From a bacterium (GTDB taxonomy: Bacteria; Sysuimicrobiota; Sysuimicrobiia; Sysuimicrobiales; Segetimicrobiaceae), in NCBI GenBank assembly GCA_035691305.1, contig DASSJF010000077.1, forward strand, positions 1-64,000: 64,000 nt of DNA. The letters are read 5' to 3'. A model generated the notes under the pieces. It did not search any database, had not been told where the DNA came from, and worked only from the letters and a program-made list of their open reading frames with translations. Positions 7,561 through 16,296 of the stretch are shown one piece after another. A program made the position numbers and the translations under genes. Every line of letters begins with the position of its first letter. Position 1 is the first letter of the stretch.

Positions 7561-9261
7561 CTACACGAGTCCGGTGACGCGCCCGTCTCCGTCCACGTCG
7601 ATCTGCGCCGCGCGCGGGTGGCTCGGCATTCCCGGCATCGTCAGAATGTCCCCCGCGAGCGCGTACAGATACCCCGCGCCGGCCGCGAGACGCACACCCC
7701 GGATCGGGAAGGTGTAACCGTGCGGCGCGCCCTTGAGCGCCGGATCGTGCGAGAGCGACAGGTGCGTCTTCGCGACGCAGACCGGCAGCCCGCCGTACCC
7801 CGCCTTCACATACCGCTCCAGGTCCCGGCGGGCGTCGGGCGTGAACGAGACGTCCGCCGCGCCGTAGAGACGGACGGCGAGGGTCCTGATCTTGGCCTCG
7901 GGACTGTCCTCCAGGCGGTAGAGCGGCTCGACCTGCGCCCCCAGGGCGCAGGCCTCCTCCACCGCGTTGGCCAGCCCGACGCAGCCGGCGCCGCCCTGCG
8001 TAAACCCCCAGTGCTCGGCGACGGCCACGGCGCCCGCGCCGGCCGCGAGCGACCGGATCGCTCGGAGTTCCGCCGGCGCGTCCGTCTCGTAGCGGTTGAT
8101 CGCGACCACGACCGGCACGCCGAAGGCGCGGAGGTTGCGGATCTGCGCGGTCAGGTTGGTGGCGCCGGCCTCGAGGTCCGGCACGTTCTCCCGCCACAGA
8201 TCCGCCGGCACGGGCCGGCCTTCGACGAGCCGGTAGCGCCCGGAGTGACTCTTGATGCCCGGGACCGTGGCGACGAGCACGGCGGCGTCGGGAGCGAGGC
8301 CCGAGGCGCGGCACTTGATGTCGAAGAACTTCTCCGCCCCCATGTCCGCGCCGAACCCCGCCTCGGTGACGAGGTACTCCACCCGCGGCAGGGCGACCAG
8401 GTCGGCGATGATCGACGAGTTGCCGTGCGCGATGTTGCCGAACGGCCCGGCGTGGATGAACGCCGGCGTGCCTTCCACGGTCTGCATCAGATTCGGCTGG
8501 ATCGCCTCGCGCAGCAGCGCCGCCATCGCGCCGGCGCCGCGCAGCTGCTCGGCCGTGACCGGGCGCTCCCCGTCAAAGCCCGCCACGATCCGGCCCAGAC
8601 GCGCGCGCAGATCCCGTCCGTCGCGGCTGAGCGCGAGGATGGCCATGACTTCGCTTGCGGCCGTGATGTCGAACCCGGTCTCCCGCGGCACGCCGTTGGC
8701 GTGCCCGCCGAGACCGGTCACGATGCGGCGCAGGGCCCGGTCGGAGATGTCGACGACCCGACGCCACTGCACCGTCGACGGATCGATCGGGATCGCCCGA
8801 CGCATCAGCGCGTCATCGATCAACGCCGCGAGCAGGTTGTTCGCATTCGCGACGGCGTGCGCGTCGCCCAGCCCCAGCAGGCATTCGTCGAGCGGCACGA
8901 TGTGCGCCGCTCCTCCTCCCGCCCCGCCGCCCTTCACGCCGAGCGTCGGGCCGAGCGTAGACTCGCGGATCGCCACGGCCGCGGTGTGCCCTCTCCGCCA
9001 GAAGCCCATCGAGAGGCCGATCGCGGTCACGGTCTTCCCCTCGCCGAGCGGCGTCGGGGTGATCGCCGAGACCAGCACGTATTTGCCGCGCCGGCCGGAG
9101 GGGGCGGCGCACGCCGCGTCGACGGTGTCGCGCGCGATCTTCGCGCGGTACCGTCCGTGCAGATCGAGGTCGGCCTCGAGCAGGCCGATCGAGGCGGCGA
9201 CTTCCCGAACGTCGCGAAGCCCCTGGGTGGGATTGGGCCGCAGAGCCACGTCGTGCAGCAT
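7561..9261 (-). CDS. fhs: formate--tetrahydrofolate ligase
   Basis: 566 aa, close to the family's usual 555-560. It makes 10-formyl-THF from formate, THF and ATP for C1 metabolism or the Wood-Ljungdahl methyl branch. The nucleotide loop TPTPLGEGKT and the family signature PTLGVKGGGAGGG are both intact, as are GGHANGVPRETGFDITAASEV and TPDARRDLERYVKAGYGGLPVC-type boxes read in sequence. The ATG at 9261 gives MLHDVALRPNPTQGLRDV. A longer upstream frame is not conserved in character. The gene stands alone, and no other Wood-Ljungdahl genes are in the window. Confidence 0.95.
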   Translation of the reverse strand: MLHDVALRPNPTQGLRDVREVAASIGLLEADLDLHGRYRAKIARDTVDAACAAPSGRRGKYVLVSAITPTPLGEGKTVTAIGLSMGFWRRGHTAAVAIRESTLGPTLGVKGGGAGGGAAHIVPLDECLLGLGDAHAVANANNLLAALIDDALMRRAIPIDPSTVQWRRVVDISDRALRRIVTGLGGHANGVPRETGFDITAASEVMAILALSRDGRDLRARLGRIVAGFDGERPVTAEQLRGAGAMAALLREAIQPNLMQTVEGTPAFIHAGPFGNIAHGNSSIIADLVALPRVEYLVTEAGFGADMGAEKFFDIKCRASGLAPDAAVLVATVPGIKSHSGRYRLVEGRPVPADLWRENVPDLEAGATNLTAQIRNLRAFGVPVVVAINRYETDAPAELRAIRSLAAGAGAVAVAEHWGFTQGGAGCVGLANAVEEACALGAQVEPLYRLEDSPEAKIRTLAVRLYGAADVSFTPDARRDLERYVKAGYGGLPVCVAKTHLSLSHDPALKGAPHGYTFPIRGVRLAAGAGYLYALAGDILTMPGMPSHPRAAQIDVDGDGRVTGLV

Positions 9262-9386
9262 ACCACGCCTCCGGACGCCGAGCGGCGGGGCCGGGCGCGG
9301 CCGTCCGCTCCTATGAAACGCAGGTTCGGTCCGCGATTTCATCGGGCCGAAGTCGGATTTTGGGCTGCGGCGGGGACCCGTTCCGA

Positions 9387-9845
9387 TCAGGCCTGACCGG
9401 GCGCCGCGAGATCGGCGGTCGCCGCGACGGCGAGTGCCGTGATGACGACCGCGGAGATCAGGCACCACGTACAGTACGCGTGGAGGACAAATGCTTCGAT
9501 CGCGGTCAGGTAGAGCGCGAACGCCGTCCCTCCCGCGGCCAGCGCGTACGTGGCATACCGGGCGGGTCCGCGTGCGGACGGCGGTCCCCACCGCCGCGCG
9601 GCGAGCGCTGCCGCAATAAGCAAATAGCCGGCCACCCCGATCACTGAGACCGGAACGCCGCCGAGCGAGGCGAAGCGGCTGCCGTTGACGGCCTCGCAGC
9701 CGTGGACGGCGAAGCAGGCGCGGACCGCGGGATCGTAATGGTACCATGTCAGGTACAGCGAATCGGCGAGGCCGGCCAGCGCCAGCGCCGTCATCAGCAC
9801 CCAACGGCCGGAGACGTCCGCGTTCACCGCGGGCCGGTTCCGCAT
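9387..9845 (-). CDS. vitamin K epoxide reductase (VKOR)-family membrane protein
   Basis: 152 aa with four or five transmembrane helices. The loop Cys pair is in RACFAVHGCEAVNGS and the active-site CxxC is HAYCTWCLIS near the end of helix 4. The Ser/Thr in NGSRFA is also typical. Bacterial VKOR replaces DsbB: it reoxidises a DsbA-like partner and passes electrons to quinone. The divergent neighbour encodes exactly such a thioredoxin-fold protein. I took the ATG at 9845 (MRNRPAVNADVSGRW); an in-frame ATG 14 codons upstream would run through the shared promoter. Confidence 0.88.
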   Translation of the reverse strand: MRNRPAVNADVSGRWVLMTALALAGLADSLYLTWYHYDPAVRACFAVHGCEAVNGSRFASLGGVPVSVIGVAGYLLIAAALAARRWGPPSARGPARYATYALAAGGTAFALYLTAIEAFVLHAYCTWCLISAVVITALAVAATADLAAPGQA

Positions 9846-9853
9846 CGAAGTGC

Positions 9854-9859
9854 TATACT
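9854..9859 (+). promoter_or_regulatory. candidate -10 element shared by a divergent pair
   Basis: TATACT lies in the 24-bp gap between the VKOR start (9845, minus) and the DsbA start (9870, plus). The complementary strand reads TATAGC at nearly the same place. Transcription starting about 7 bases past TATACT would begin 3-5 bases before the ATG, giving an almost leaderless message. I see no confident -35 box. Confidence 0.4.
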
Positions 9860-9869
9860 CCCCCTCGGC

Positions 9870-10607
9870 ATGAGTCCCGCACCGCACCCGAGCCGTCCAT
9901 CTTCACCCCGCGCCGGCAGGCCGTCGGTGCCGCGGCGCCGCCCGCGAACGTGGCTCTGGATCGCGGGCACCGCCGCTGCGGTGGTCGTCGCGGCGGCCGT
10001 CATCTTCGTCACAGTCAACCGCCAAGGCGGTCAGACGGCTCCGGAGATCGTTCCCCCGGGCGTTCCCCAGGGCGCAAGCGCGAGCGGTGAGCCGATGCTC
10101 GGCTCGGCGAAGGCTCCGGTCACCATCGACGAGTTCGGCGATTTTCAGTGCCCCTACTGCGGCGAGTTCGTCCGGCAGACCGAACCCGCGATCGTCGCCA
10201 AGTACGCGGCGACGGGCAAAGCGAAGATCGTTTGGCACACCCTCGCGTTTGTCGGGCCGGAATCGCTGCTCGCGGGACGCGCCGCCTGGTGCGCCCAACA
10301 GCGGGGCAAGTTCTGGCAGTACTTCGCGGTGCTTTACGAGCACCAAGGCGGCGAGAACACGGGCACCTACAACACGGCGCGCCTCGAGCGATGGGCCGGC
10401 GACCTCGGGATGGACCGCTCGGCGTTCGGCGACTGCCTCGCCGCCACGCAGTCGCTCCAAGGCGTGGAAGCGGCCCGGAAGGCGGCGCAGCAGGCGGGCG
10501 TCACCGCGACGCCCACGTTCCTGGTGAACGGTCAGAAGGCGACCGGCGCCCTCAGCGTCGAGCAGCTGTCGATGATGGTCGAGAAAGGGCTCGCCGGGTC
10601 CCGGTAG
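9870..10607 (+). CDS. DsbA-family thiol:disulfide oxidoreductase, membrane-anchored
   Basis: 245 aa. A Pro/Arg-rich cytoplasmic N-terminus is followed by one transmembrane anchor (about residues 31-50, WLWIAGTAAAVVVAAAVIFV) and an extracytoplasmic thioredoxin-fold domain. The active site is FQCPYCGEF (CPYC) at about residues 93-101 and the cis-Pro is in GVTATPTFLVNG. It oxidises or isomerises cysteines in exported proteins and is presumably recycled by the divergently encoded VKOR protein. The ATG at 9870 was chosen because it lies just past the -10 element. The 3' end overlaps a small convergent gene by 56 bases. Confidence 0.88.
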   Translation: MSPAPHPSRPSSPRAGRPSVPRRRPRTWLWIAGTAAAVVVAAAVIFVTVNRQGGQTAPEIVPPGVPQGASASGEPMLGSAKAPVTIDEFGDFQCPYCGEFVRQTEPAIVAKYAATGKAKIVWHTLAFVGPESLLAGRAAWCAQQRGKFWQYFAVLYEHQGGENTGTYNTARLERWAGDLGMDRSAFGDCLAATQSLQGVEAARKAAQQAGVTATPTFLVNGQKATGALSVEQLSMMVEKGLAGSR

Positions 10608-10800
10608 CGGTCTCCTCCTCGGCCAGCGCGAGCTCCTCCGCTTCCTTCAAGAGCATGCCTTTGGGCCCGCGCAGGTCCTTGAAATCCTTGGGCCGCGATC
10701 CTTTCGCCCGGGCGCCGTAGAAAGGCTTCCGGCCGCGCCGCAGCGCCTGCACCACCCGCTCCGCGGCCGCCTTCCGCGCGGTTATCAGCGCGCGCTTCAT
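10552..10800 (-). CDS. small basic protein of unknown function
   Basis: 82 aa, not recognised. It is highly charged with no membrane segment: a Lys/Arg-rich N-terminal half (MKRALITARKAAAERVVQAL) followed by RPKDFKDLRGPKGMLLKEAEELALAEEE, which suggests a helical acidic patch. It is the last gene of a compact minus-strand operon, 2 bases after the glycogen-binding-domain gene. The operon position is the main evidence that it is real. Its 3' end overlaps the dsbA-like gene by 56 bases. Confidence 0.5.
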   Translation of the reverse strand: MKRALITARKAAAERVVQALRRGRKPFYGARAKGSRPKDFKDLRGPKGMLLKEAEELALAEEETATGTRRALSRPSSTAARR

Positions 10801-10802
10801 CG

Positions 10803-11090
10803 TCAGACCACCACCCGCAACGAATAATGCCCGCCCCACGGGTTCGCCATGCGCCCGTCGTCGTTCGGGTCGTTCCACGGCGTTCCGTCGACCAGGAACA
10901 AGTACTCGTGCTCGCCGGGCCGCAGCGACAGTTCGAGCGTCCACCAGCCGTCTGTTCCGAGATCGAGCGGCTGCGCGGACCAATCGTTGAACGAGCCGAC
11001 GAGCTCGACCGCGCGGGCCAGAGGCGCCAGCCTCCCCTCGAACCGGAAGAGCACCTCGCGCAGCGGCCGTTCGAGTACCGGCGTCGGCAT
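10803..11090 (-). CDS. stand-alone glycogen-binding (CBM48/AMPK-beta-like) domain protein
   Basis: 95 aa. The sequence AVELVGSFNDWSAQPLDL, then DGWWTLELSLRPGEHEYLFLVDGTPWNDP, matches the early-set carbohydrate-binding fold found in isoamylase N-termini and AMPK beta. The aromatic residues of FNDW, GWW and PWNDP are the sugar-stacking positions. No catalytic domain is attached. It sits in an operon with UspA and CBS proteins, which suggests a link to energy or glycogen status. That link is inference. Confidence 0.8.
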   Translation of the reverse strand: MPTPVLERPLREVLFRFEGRLAPLARAVELVGSFNDWSAQPLDLGTDGWWTLELSLRPGEHEYLFLVDGTPWNDPNDDGRMANPWGGHYSLRVVV

Positions 11091-11096
11091 CCGCGC

Positions 11097-11534
11097 CTAC
11101 CGCACGATCATCACGGGGATCCGCGCCCCGTGCAGCACCCGCTCGCTCACGCTGCCGAGGATCAGGCCGCCGATCTGGCCGAGCCCGCGACTGCCCATCA
11201 CGATCATGTCGGCCTTCGCTTCCGTCGCGGCCGACAGGATCTCGTGCGACGGTTCGCCCCGCCGGTACTGCTGCTTCACCGGCGCGTCGAGGCCGTGGAA
11301 GACCGTTTCCGTCTGCGCGAGAATCGCGTGGCCGGCCTTTTCGAAGCCCTCCTCCAGCACGCTGTAGTCGACCATCATGTCGGCGCCCGGCCCGCCGAGC
11401 GCGATGGCGGGAATGTGCCCCACGTTGACGAGCACGACTTCCGGCGCCCGGAGCTCGCGCGCCAGGCGTGCCGCCAGCTCCGCCGCGCGCTTCGCGTGCG
11501 GCGATCCGTCCGTTGCCACTAGGATGCGCATCAT
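11097..11534 (-). CDS. universal stress protein (UspA family)
   Basis: 145 aa single Usp domain with the ATP-binding signature GSRGLGQIGGLILGSVSERVL (G-2x-G-9x-G-S) and a C-terminal PVMIVR strand. The N-terminal ILVATDGSPHAKRA carries the first nucleotide-contact Asp. The start ATG overlaps the stop of the upstream CBS gene (ATGA), so translation is probably coupled. Family members bind ATP and modulate stress or dormancy responses; the specific target is unknown. Confidence 0.9.
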   Translation of the reverse strand: MMRILVATDGSPHAKRAAELAARLARELRAPEVVLVNVGHIPAIALGGPGADMMVDYSVLEEGFEKAGHAILAQTETVFHGLDAPVKQQYRRGEPSHEILSAATEAKADMIVMGSRGLGQIGGLILGSVSERVLHGARIPVMIVR

Positions 11535-12019
11535 CGAACGGCCCTCCTCTGCGCCACGCGTCCCCGCTTCACCCGGGGTCGGGCGGTCTCCACGGCCCGC
11601 CGCGCCGCGAGGCCCGGCGGCTCCGCTCCCGCCGCGGGCCCGCGCGGCCCGCCTTCGTGCAGGTTCAGAAACACCTGAATGATGTCGCTCGCGCTGACGA
11701 TCCCGGTGACCCGCCCGCCGCTTACGACGGGGACCCGGCGCACCATCTGGTCGAGCATCAGCGCCGCGATCTCGTCGACCGGCGTGTCCTCGGAGACGGA
11801 AACCGCATCCGCGGTCATCACGTCCCGGATCGTCCCCCCGCGGCGGGCGGAGAGATCGGTGAAGCTGATCATCCCGATCAACTGCTCGGACGCATCGACG
11901 ACCGGCGCGCCGTGAATGCGGTAGTGCAGCAGCGCGTCAGCCGCGTCGGCGATCGACATCCCCGGCGACAGCGAAACCACATCCTTGCTCATGATGTCGC
12001 GGGCGACCAGCTGCGCCAT
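11531..12019 (-). CDS. CBS-domain pair protein
   Basis: 162 aa with two CBS motifs: residues about 8-60 (RDIMSKDVVSLSPG ... LIGMISFTDLS) and about 65-120 (IRDVMTADAVSVSEDTPV ... VTGIVSASDIIQVF). Such Bateman modules bind adenine nucleotides and act as energy sensors. The C-terminal 40 residues are Pro/Ala/Arg-rich and probably disordered. It is the first gene of a four-gene minus-strand operon with uspA, the glycogen-binding protein and the small basic protein. The ATG at 12019 was chosen as the first that includes the whole CBS1 strand. Confidence 0.85.
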   Translation of the reverse strand: MAQLVARDIMSKDVVSLSPGMSIADAADALLHYRIHGAPVVDASEQLIGMISFTDLSARRGGTIRDVMTADAVSVSEDTPVDEIAALMLDQMVRRVPVVSGGRVTGIVSASDIIQVFLNLHEGGPRGPAAGAEPPGLAARRAVETARPRVKRGRVAQRRAVR

Positions 12020-12211
12020 CTCCACCACCTCGAAGGATTTCGGCCGGCCGTATTGTTTTTCGCGCCGGCCCTCGGCATCACGGTAGCACCAGCAACTCGA
12101 ACGAACGATCCGACTTGGACCTGATTCTCCTTTCAGGCGGGCCGCCGATTGTCGCGGCCGGCGGCCGGGCAGACGATAAAGCCGGGCGTGTGCGCAAGGC
12201 GGAGGGATGCG

Positions 12212-13336
12212 ATGAAGCGCTGGATGGTGATCGCCGGGGGCGCGGTTCTGACGATCGCGGTGTTCGGAACGTGGGCGGCGGACCGGTGGGGTCGCCCCGC
12301 CGCGCCGGCGGACACCATCGCGGCGAGCGGCCGCATCGAAGGCGACGACGTCGCGGTCGGCTCGAAGATCGGCGGGCGGCTCGAGCGGCTGCTCGTCGTC
12401 GAGGGCGACCGCGTCGCGCGGGGCCAGCTGATTGCGGTGCTGAGCGCCACCGACCTCGCCGCCGCGGTCCGCCAAGCGGAGGCGCAGGTCGAGGCGGCCG
12501 CCGCTCAGGTCCTTCAGGCCCGCAGCAATGTGAGCGTTCTTGAGGCGCAGATCAACCAGGCGGAGACCTCGATCGCGCTCGTCGACGCACAGACGCGGGC
12601 GCAGGAACAGCAGGCCCGGGCCGCGCTGGTTCAGGCGCTGGCTGCCGAGGCGCAGGCGCGCCGCGATCTCACCAGGGCGGAATCGCTCGAGCGGTCGGGT
12701 GCTATCGCCCGCGCGGACGTCGAGATCGCCGGGACGCGCCTGGAGTCGGCGTCCGCCCAGGTGGCGTCCGCGCGCGGCCAGGTGGCGATGGCGCGAACCG
12801 GCGCGCTCGACGTGGCGCGCCTCGGGCACCAGCGCGAGACCGTCGGGCGGCAGCTTGACGCCGCGCGGAAGGCGCTCGCCGCGGCGCAATCGCAGTATCA
12901 GGCCGCGGCCGCGGCGCGCGACGTCCAGCGCGCGCGGTTTGGCGAAACACGCGTCTACGCACCGCTTTCCGGGGTGGTGGTGACGAAAGTCGCCAATCCC
13001 GGCGAGGTGGTGCAGGCGGGCAGTCCGATCGCGGTGCTCGTTGACTTCCAAGCACTTTGGCTCAAAGTCTACATCCCGGAACCGCTGGTCGGGAAGATCC
13101 GGTTGGGCGACCGGGCCCGCGTGTATGTGGACGCGTTCCCGGGGCGGCCGTTTCCGGCCAAGGTCCGGGAGGTCCATAACCAGGCGGAGTTCACGCCCAA
13201 AGACGTCCAGACGCGGGAAGAGCGTGTCAAGCTGGTGTTCGCCGTAAAGCTGGCCGTCGAAAACCCCGGCGGCCTGCTCAAGCCGGGGATGCCGGCGGAC
13301 GGCACGATCCTGCTCGGGAGCGAGCCGGGCCTGTGA
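12212..13336 (+). CDS. HlyD-family membrane fusion protein of an ABC exporter
   Basis: 374 aa. An N-terminal signal/anchor ([21 protein letters not shown]) is followed by a lipoyl-like half ([20 protein letters not shown]), an Ala/Gln-rich coiled-coil hairpin at about residues 95-235, and the second lipoyl and beta-barrel part ([20 protein letters not shown]). It is the periplasmic or extracytoplasmic adaptor of a YbhGFSR-like transporter. GGAGGG lies 5-6 bases before the ATG. Its stop overlaps the GTG of the ATPase gene (GTGA). Confidence 0.9.
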   Translation: MKRWMVIAGGAVLTIAVFGTWAADRWGRPAAPADTIAASGRIEGDDVAVGSKIGGRLERLLVVEGDRVARGQLIAVLSATDLAAAVRQAEAQVEAAAAQVLQARSNVSVLEAQINQAETSIALVDAQTRAQEQQARAALVQALAAEAQARRDLTRAESLERSGAIARADVEIAGTRLESASAQVASARGQVAMARTGALDVARLGHQRETVGRQLDAARKALAAAQSQYQAAAAARDVQRARFGETRVYAPLSGVVVTKVANPGEVVQAGSPIAVLVDFQALWLKVYIPEPLVGKIRLGDRARVYVDAFPGRPFPAKVREVHNQAEFTPKDVQTREERVKLVFAVKLAVENPGGLLKPGMPADGTILLGSEPGL

Positions 13337-15147
13337 CCGATGCCCGACCGGTCGTCGAGATCCGCGGACTCTACAAGCGCTATCGCCGTGCGCCGGCCGT
13401 TGACGATGTCTCGCTGACGATCGCGCCGGGTGAGATTTTCGGGCTCCTGGGCCCCGACGGCGCCGGCAAAAGCACCACGTTGCAGATCGCCGCCGGCGTC
13501 CTGCTCGCGGACCGGGGACAGGTGTTCGTCGACGGCATTGACGTGCGACGCAATCCCGAGGGTGTGAAGCGCCGCATCGGCTACATGCCGCAGGGATTGG
13601 GACTCAATCTGTACGACGACCTGACTGTGGACGAACACCTCCGGTTCTTCGCGGACCTGCGGGGCGTCCCCGAGGAACAGTTCCGTGAGCATCGCGCGAC
13701 CCTGCTCGAGATCATGCGCCTGGCACCCGCCGCCGGCCGTCTCGCGCGGCATCTCTCGGGAGGCATGCGGCAGAAACTTGGATTGGCGTCGGCCTTGATC
13801 CACCTTCCGGACGTGCTGCTGCTGGACGAGCCGACGACCGGCGTCGACCCGCTGTCGCGTCGGGATTTCTGGCAGATTATCGACCGACTCTCGCGGTCGC
13901 GGGGGATCACGGTACTCCTCACCACACCGTATCTCGACGAGGCTGAACGCTGCCACCGCATCGCGCTGATGCACCGAGGTCGGATCCTGGCCGCGGGGAC
14001 CCCCGATGAGTTGAAGGCCGCCGCCGGCGCCGCGGCGCCCGACGGTGTCAAGATGGAAGATGTCTTCGTCGCCTTGATGTCGCCGGAGACACGCGTCGGC
14101 GCGTTCACGCGGCCGCCGGCCGCCCCGCCGGCTCCCCGGTCCGCGGCCGGAATACCTCCGGAGCCGGCGATCCGGGTCGAGGCCATCACCAGGCGGTTCG
14201 GCGGGCTGACCGCCGTCAACGAGGTCACCTTCGAGGTGCTGCCCGGCGAGATCTTCGGGTTCCTCGGGCCGAACGGCGCGGGCAAGACAACGACGATGAA
14301 GATGCTCGCCGGCCTGCTTCGGCCGACGGGCGGTCGGGGCTGGGTGGCCGGACACGACGTCAGCCGGCAGGTCGACGCGATCAAGCACGCGGTGGGGTAC
14401 ATGTCGCAACGGTTCTCGCTCTACGGCGATCTGACGGTGCAGGAGAATCTTCGGTTCTCGGCGCGGATCTACGGCCTCGGCCGCCGCCGAGCGATCGAGC
14501 GCGAGCGGGCGACCGTCGATGCGGTCGGGCTCGGCGACTGGCGCCACGTGCTCGCCCGCGATCTTCCGTTGGGCATCCGGCAGCGCCTCGCGCTCGCGGC
14601 GGCGGTCATGCACGAGCCCAGCGTCCTCTTCCTCGACGAACCCACCGCGGGCGTGGACCCGCGGGCGCGGCGTCAGTTCTGGGAATTGATCGGCGCCCTC
14701 TCGCGCGTCCAGCGCGTCACCGTCCTGGTCAGCACACATTACCTGGACGAAGCCGAACACTGCGACCGGCTCCTCTTCATGCATGACGGCCACATCGTCA
14801 GCGTCGGCCGGCCGGACGAGCTCCGTCGGCGCGCCGTGGCCGTCCGGGGGACGGTCCTCGAGGTGCTGTCTCCCCGTTTTCGCGAGGCCGCGGCCGCCCT
14901 CGAGCCGATCTATCCCGACTTGATGCTGCTCGGACGGCGGATCCACGTATTCAGCCGCAACCCCGACGAAGACCGGCGGCGGATCGCCGCGGCGATCGGC
15001 GGCGCCGAGGGCGGCGCGATTCGGGAGATCCGGATGTCCATGGACGACGTCTTCGCAACGCTCATCGAGCGGCACACCGATCCCGCGCCCGCCGGCGTTT
15101 CGGCCCGGGCGCGCGTCGCCCCGGCCGCCGCCGGCGCGGGAGGCTAG
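13333..15147 (+). CDS. ABC transporter ATPase, two fused nucleotide-binding domains (YbhF-like)
   Basis: 604 aa. Domain 1 (about 5-225) has Walker [10 protein letters not shown], signature LSGGMRQK and Walker [13 protein letters not shown]. Domain 2 (about 275-500) has Walker [11 protein letters not shown], a degenerate signature LPLGIRQR and Walker [13 protein letters not shown]. The Asp in the first Walker A is normal for YbhF-type proteins. Both domains have the D-loop and H-loop. It energises the two ABC-2 permeases encoded next, presumably for export of a drug or lipid. The GTG start is coupled to the adaptor gene. Confidence 0.92.
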   Translation: MTDARPVVEIRGLYKRYRRAPAVDDVSLTIAPGEIFGLLGPDGAGKSTTLQIAAGVLLADRGQVFVDGIDVRRNPEGVKRRIGYMPQGLGLNLYDDLTVDEHLRFFADLRGVPEEQFREHRATLLEIMRLAPAAGRLARHLSGGMRQKLGLASALIHLPDVLLLDEPTTGVDPLSRRDFWQIIDRLSRSRGITVLLTTPYLDEAERCHRIALMHRGRILAAGTPDELKAAAGAAAPDGVKMEDVFVALMSPETRVGAFTRPPAAPPAPRSAAGIPPEPAIRVEAITRRFGGLTAVNEVTFEVLPGEIFGFLGPNGAGKTTTMKMLAGLLRPTGGRGWVAGHDVSRQVDAIKHAVGYMSQRFSLYGDLTVQENLRFSARIYGLGRRRAIERERATVDAVGLGDWRHVLARDLPLGIRQRLALAAAVMHEPSVLFLDEPTAGVDPRARRQFWELIGALSRVQRVTVLVSTHYLDEAEHCDRLLFMHDGHIVSVGRPDELRRRAVAVRGTVLEVLSPRFREAAAALEPIYPDLMLLGRRIHVFSRNPDEDRRRIAAAIGGAEGGAIREIRMSMDDVFATLIERHTDPAPAGVSARARVAPAAAGAGG

Positions 15148-15150
15148 CGA

Positions 15151-16290
15151 ATGGGCGCGCTGCGCCGTGTCCGCGCCGTGATGCAGAAGGAGCTCGCCGT
15201 CCTCCGGCGCGACCGATTCTACCTGTTGATGGCGGTCGGCTTCCCCTTGGTCACGATGCTGCTGATGGGCTACGGCATGAACTATGACGTCCGGAACGTG
15301 CCCCTCGGGATCGCAGACCTCGACGGAACGGCCGAGAGCCGCGCACTCACGGCGGCATTCACCGCCTCCGGCTATTTTCGTCTCGTCACGGCGACCCGCA
15401 ATCCGCGGACGTTGGACGACGAAATGGCGGCCGGACGGATCCGCGCCGCGATGGAGATTCCCTCCGGTCTCGGCAGGGCACTCGCCGCCGGACGCGCCGC
15501 CGCGGTACTGCTGGCGGTCGACGGGTCGTTGCCGCTGCGCGCCGACATCTCACGAGGCTACGCGGCGGCCATCGTGGCCCGGTTTAATCAGGACCGGCTG
15601 GCCGCGGCGGCCCTCCGCCTTCCGGCGGCAGCCGCCGTTCCCTCGCTCACGGTGGAGAGCCGGATCTGGTTCAATCCGACGCTGGACAGCAACAACTTCA
15701 TGGTGCCGGGGCTGCTCGTGATCAACCTGCTGATGTGGCCGCCGATCCTGACCAGCCTCACGGTCACGCGGGAGAAGGAGTCGGGCGCCATCCTCAACGT
15801 CCAGACCGCGCCGATCGCGGGATGGGAGTACGTACTCGGCAAGCTCGTGCCCTATGCCGGTATCTCGTACCTTACGTACTGGCTGCTGCTGGCCTGCGCG
15901 GTCTGGCTGTTCCACGTGCGCATGCTCGGCAGCCTCGTCGCGCTCAGCCTCGGGGCGCTCCTCTTCGTGATCGCGACGGCCGCGATCGGACTCGTAGTCT
16001 CCGTCCTGGTTCGCACGCAGGTAGCGGCGCTGGTGGCCACGGTGGTCGTCGTCATGGTGCCCGGTATGGAATACTCCGGCTTCTCGGAGCCGATCGGCAC
16101 GCTGGATGCGAGCGGACGTGTGATGAGCCACCTCTTCCCGGTCGCGGATTTCATGTTCCTGGTCCGGGGGGTCTTTCTCAAGGGCTTCGGCCTCGCGGCC
16201 GGGGCGGACAGCCTCCTGCGGCTGGCCGGGTACGCCGGCGCGGCCGTCCTGGTCGCGACCCTGGCGTTTCCCAAACGGCGGAAGCGGTGA
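15151..16290 (+). CDS. ABC-2 type permease (YbhS-like)
   Basis: 379 aa. One N-terminal helix (FYLLMAVGFPLVTMLLMGYG), a large extracytoplasmic domain of about 150 residues (DLDGTAESRALTAAFTASGYF and following), then five C-terminal helices starting at MVPGLLVINLLMWP. TREKESGAILNVQTAPI is the conserved coupling helix region of ABC-2 exporters. It starts three bases after the ATPase stop and pairs with the following permease. Confidence 0.9.
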   Translation: MGALRRVRAVMQKELAVLRRDRFYLLMAVGFPLVTMLLMGYGMNYDVRNVPLGIADLDGTAESRALTAAFTASGYFRLVTATRNPRTLDDEMAAGRIRAAMEIPSGLGRALAAGRAAAVLLAVDGSLPLRADISRGYAAAIVARFNQDRLAAAALRLPAAAAVPSLTVESRIWFNPTLDSNNFMVPGLLVINLLMWPPILTSLTVTREKESGAILNVQTAPIAGWEYVLGKLVPYAGISYLTYWLLLACAVWLFHVRMLGSLVALSLGALLFVIATAAIGLVVSVLVRTQVAALVATVVVVMVPGMEYSGFSEPIGTLDASGRVMSHLFPVADFMFLVRGVFLKGFGLAAGADSLLRLAGYAGAAVLVATLAFPKRRKR

Positions 16291-16296
16291 ACGCGC

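Noticed and set aside
9325-9375. Possible degenerate fifth repeat copy between fhs and the VKOR gene
   Set aside because: GATTTCATCG and GGCCG are shared, but the rest diverges and the GTCCGCCGG palindrome is absent. Too weak to claim.
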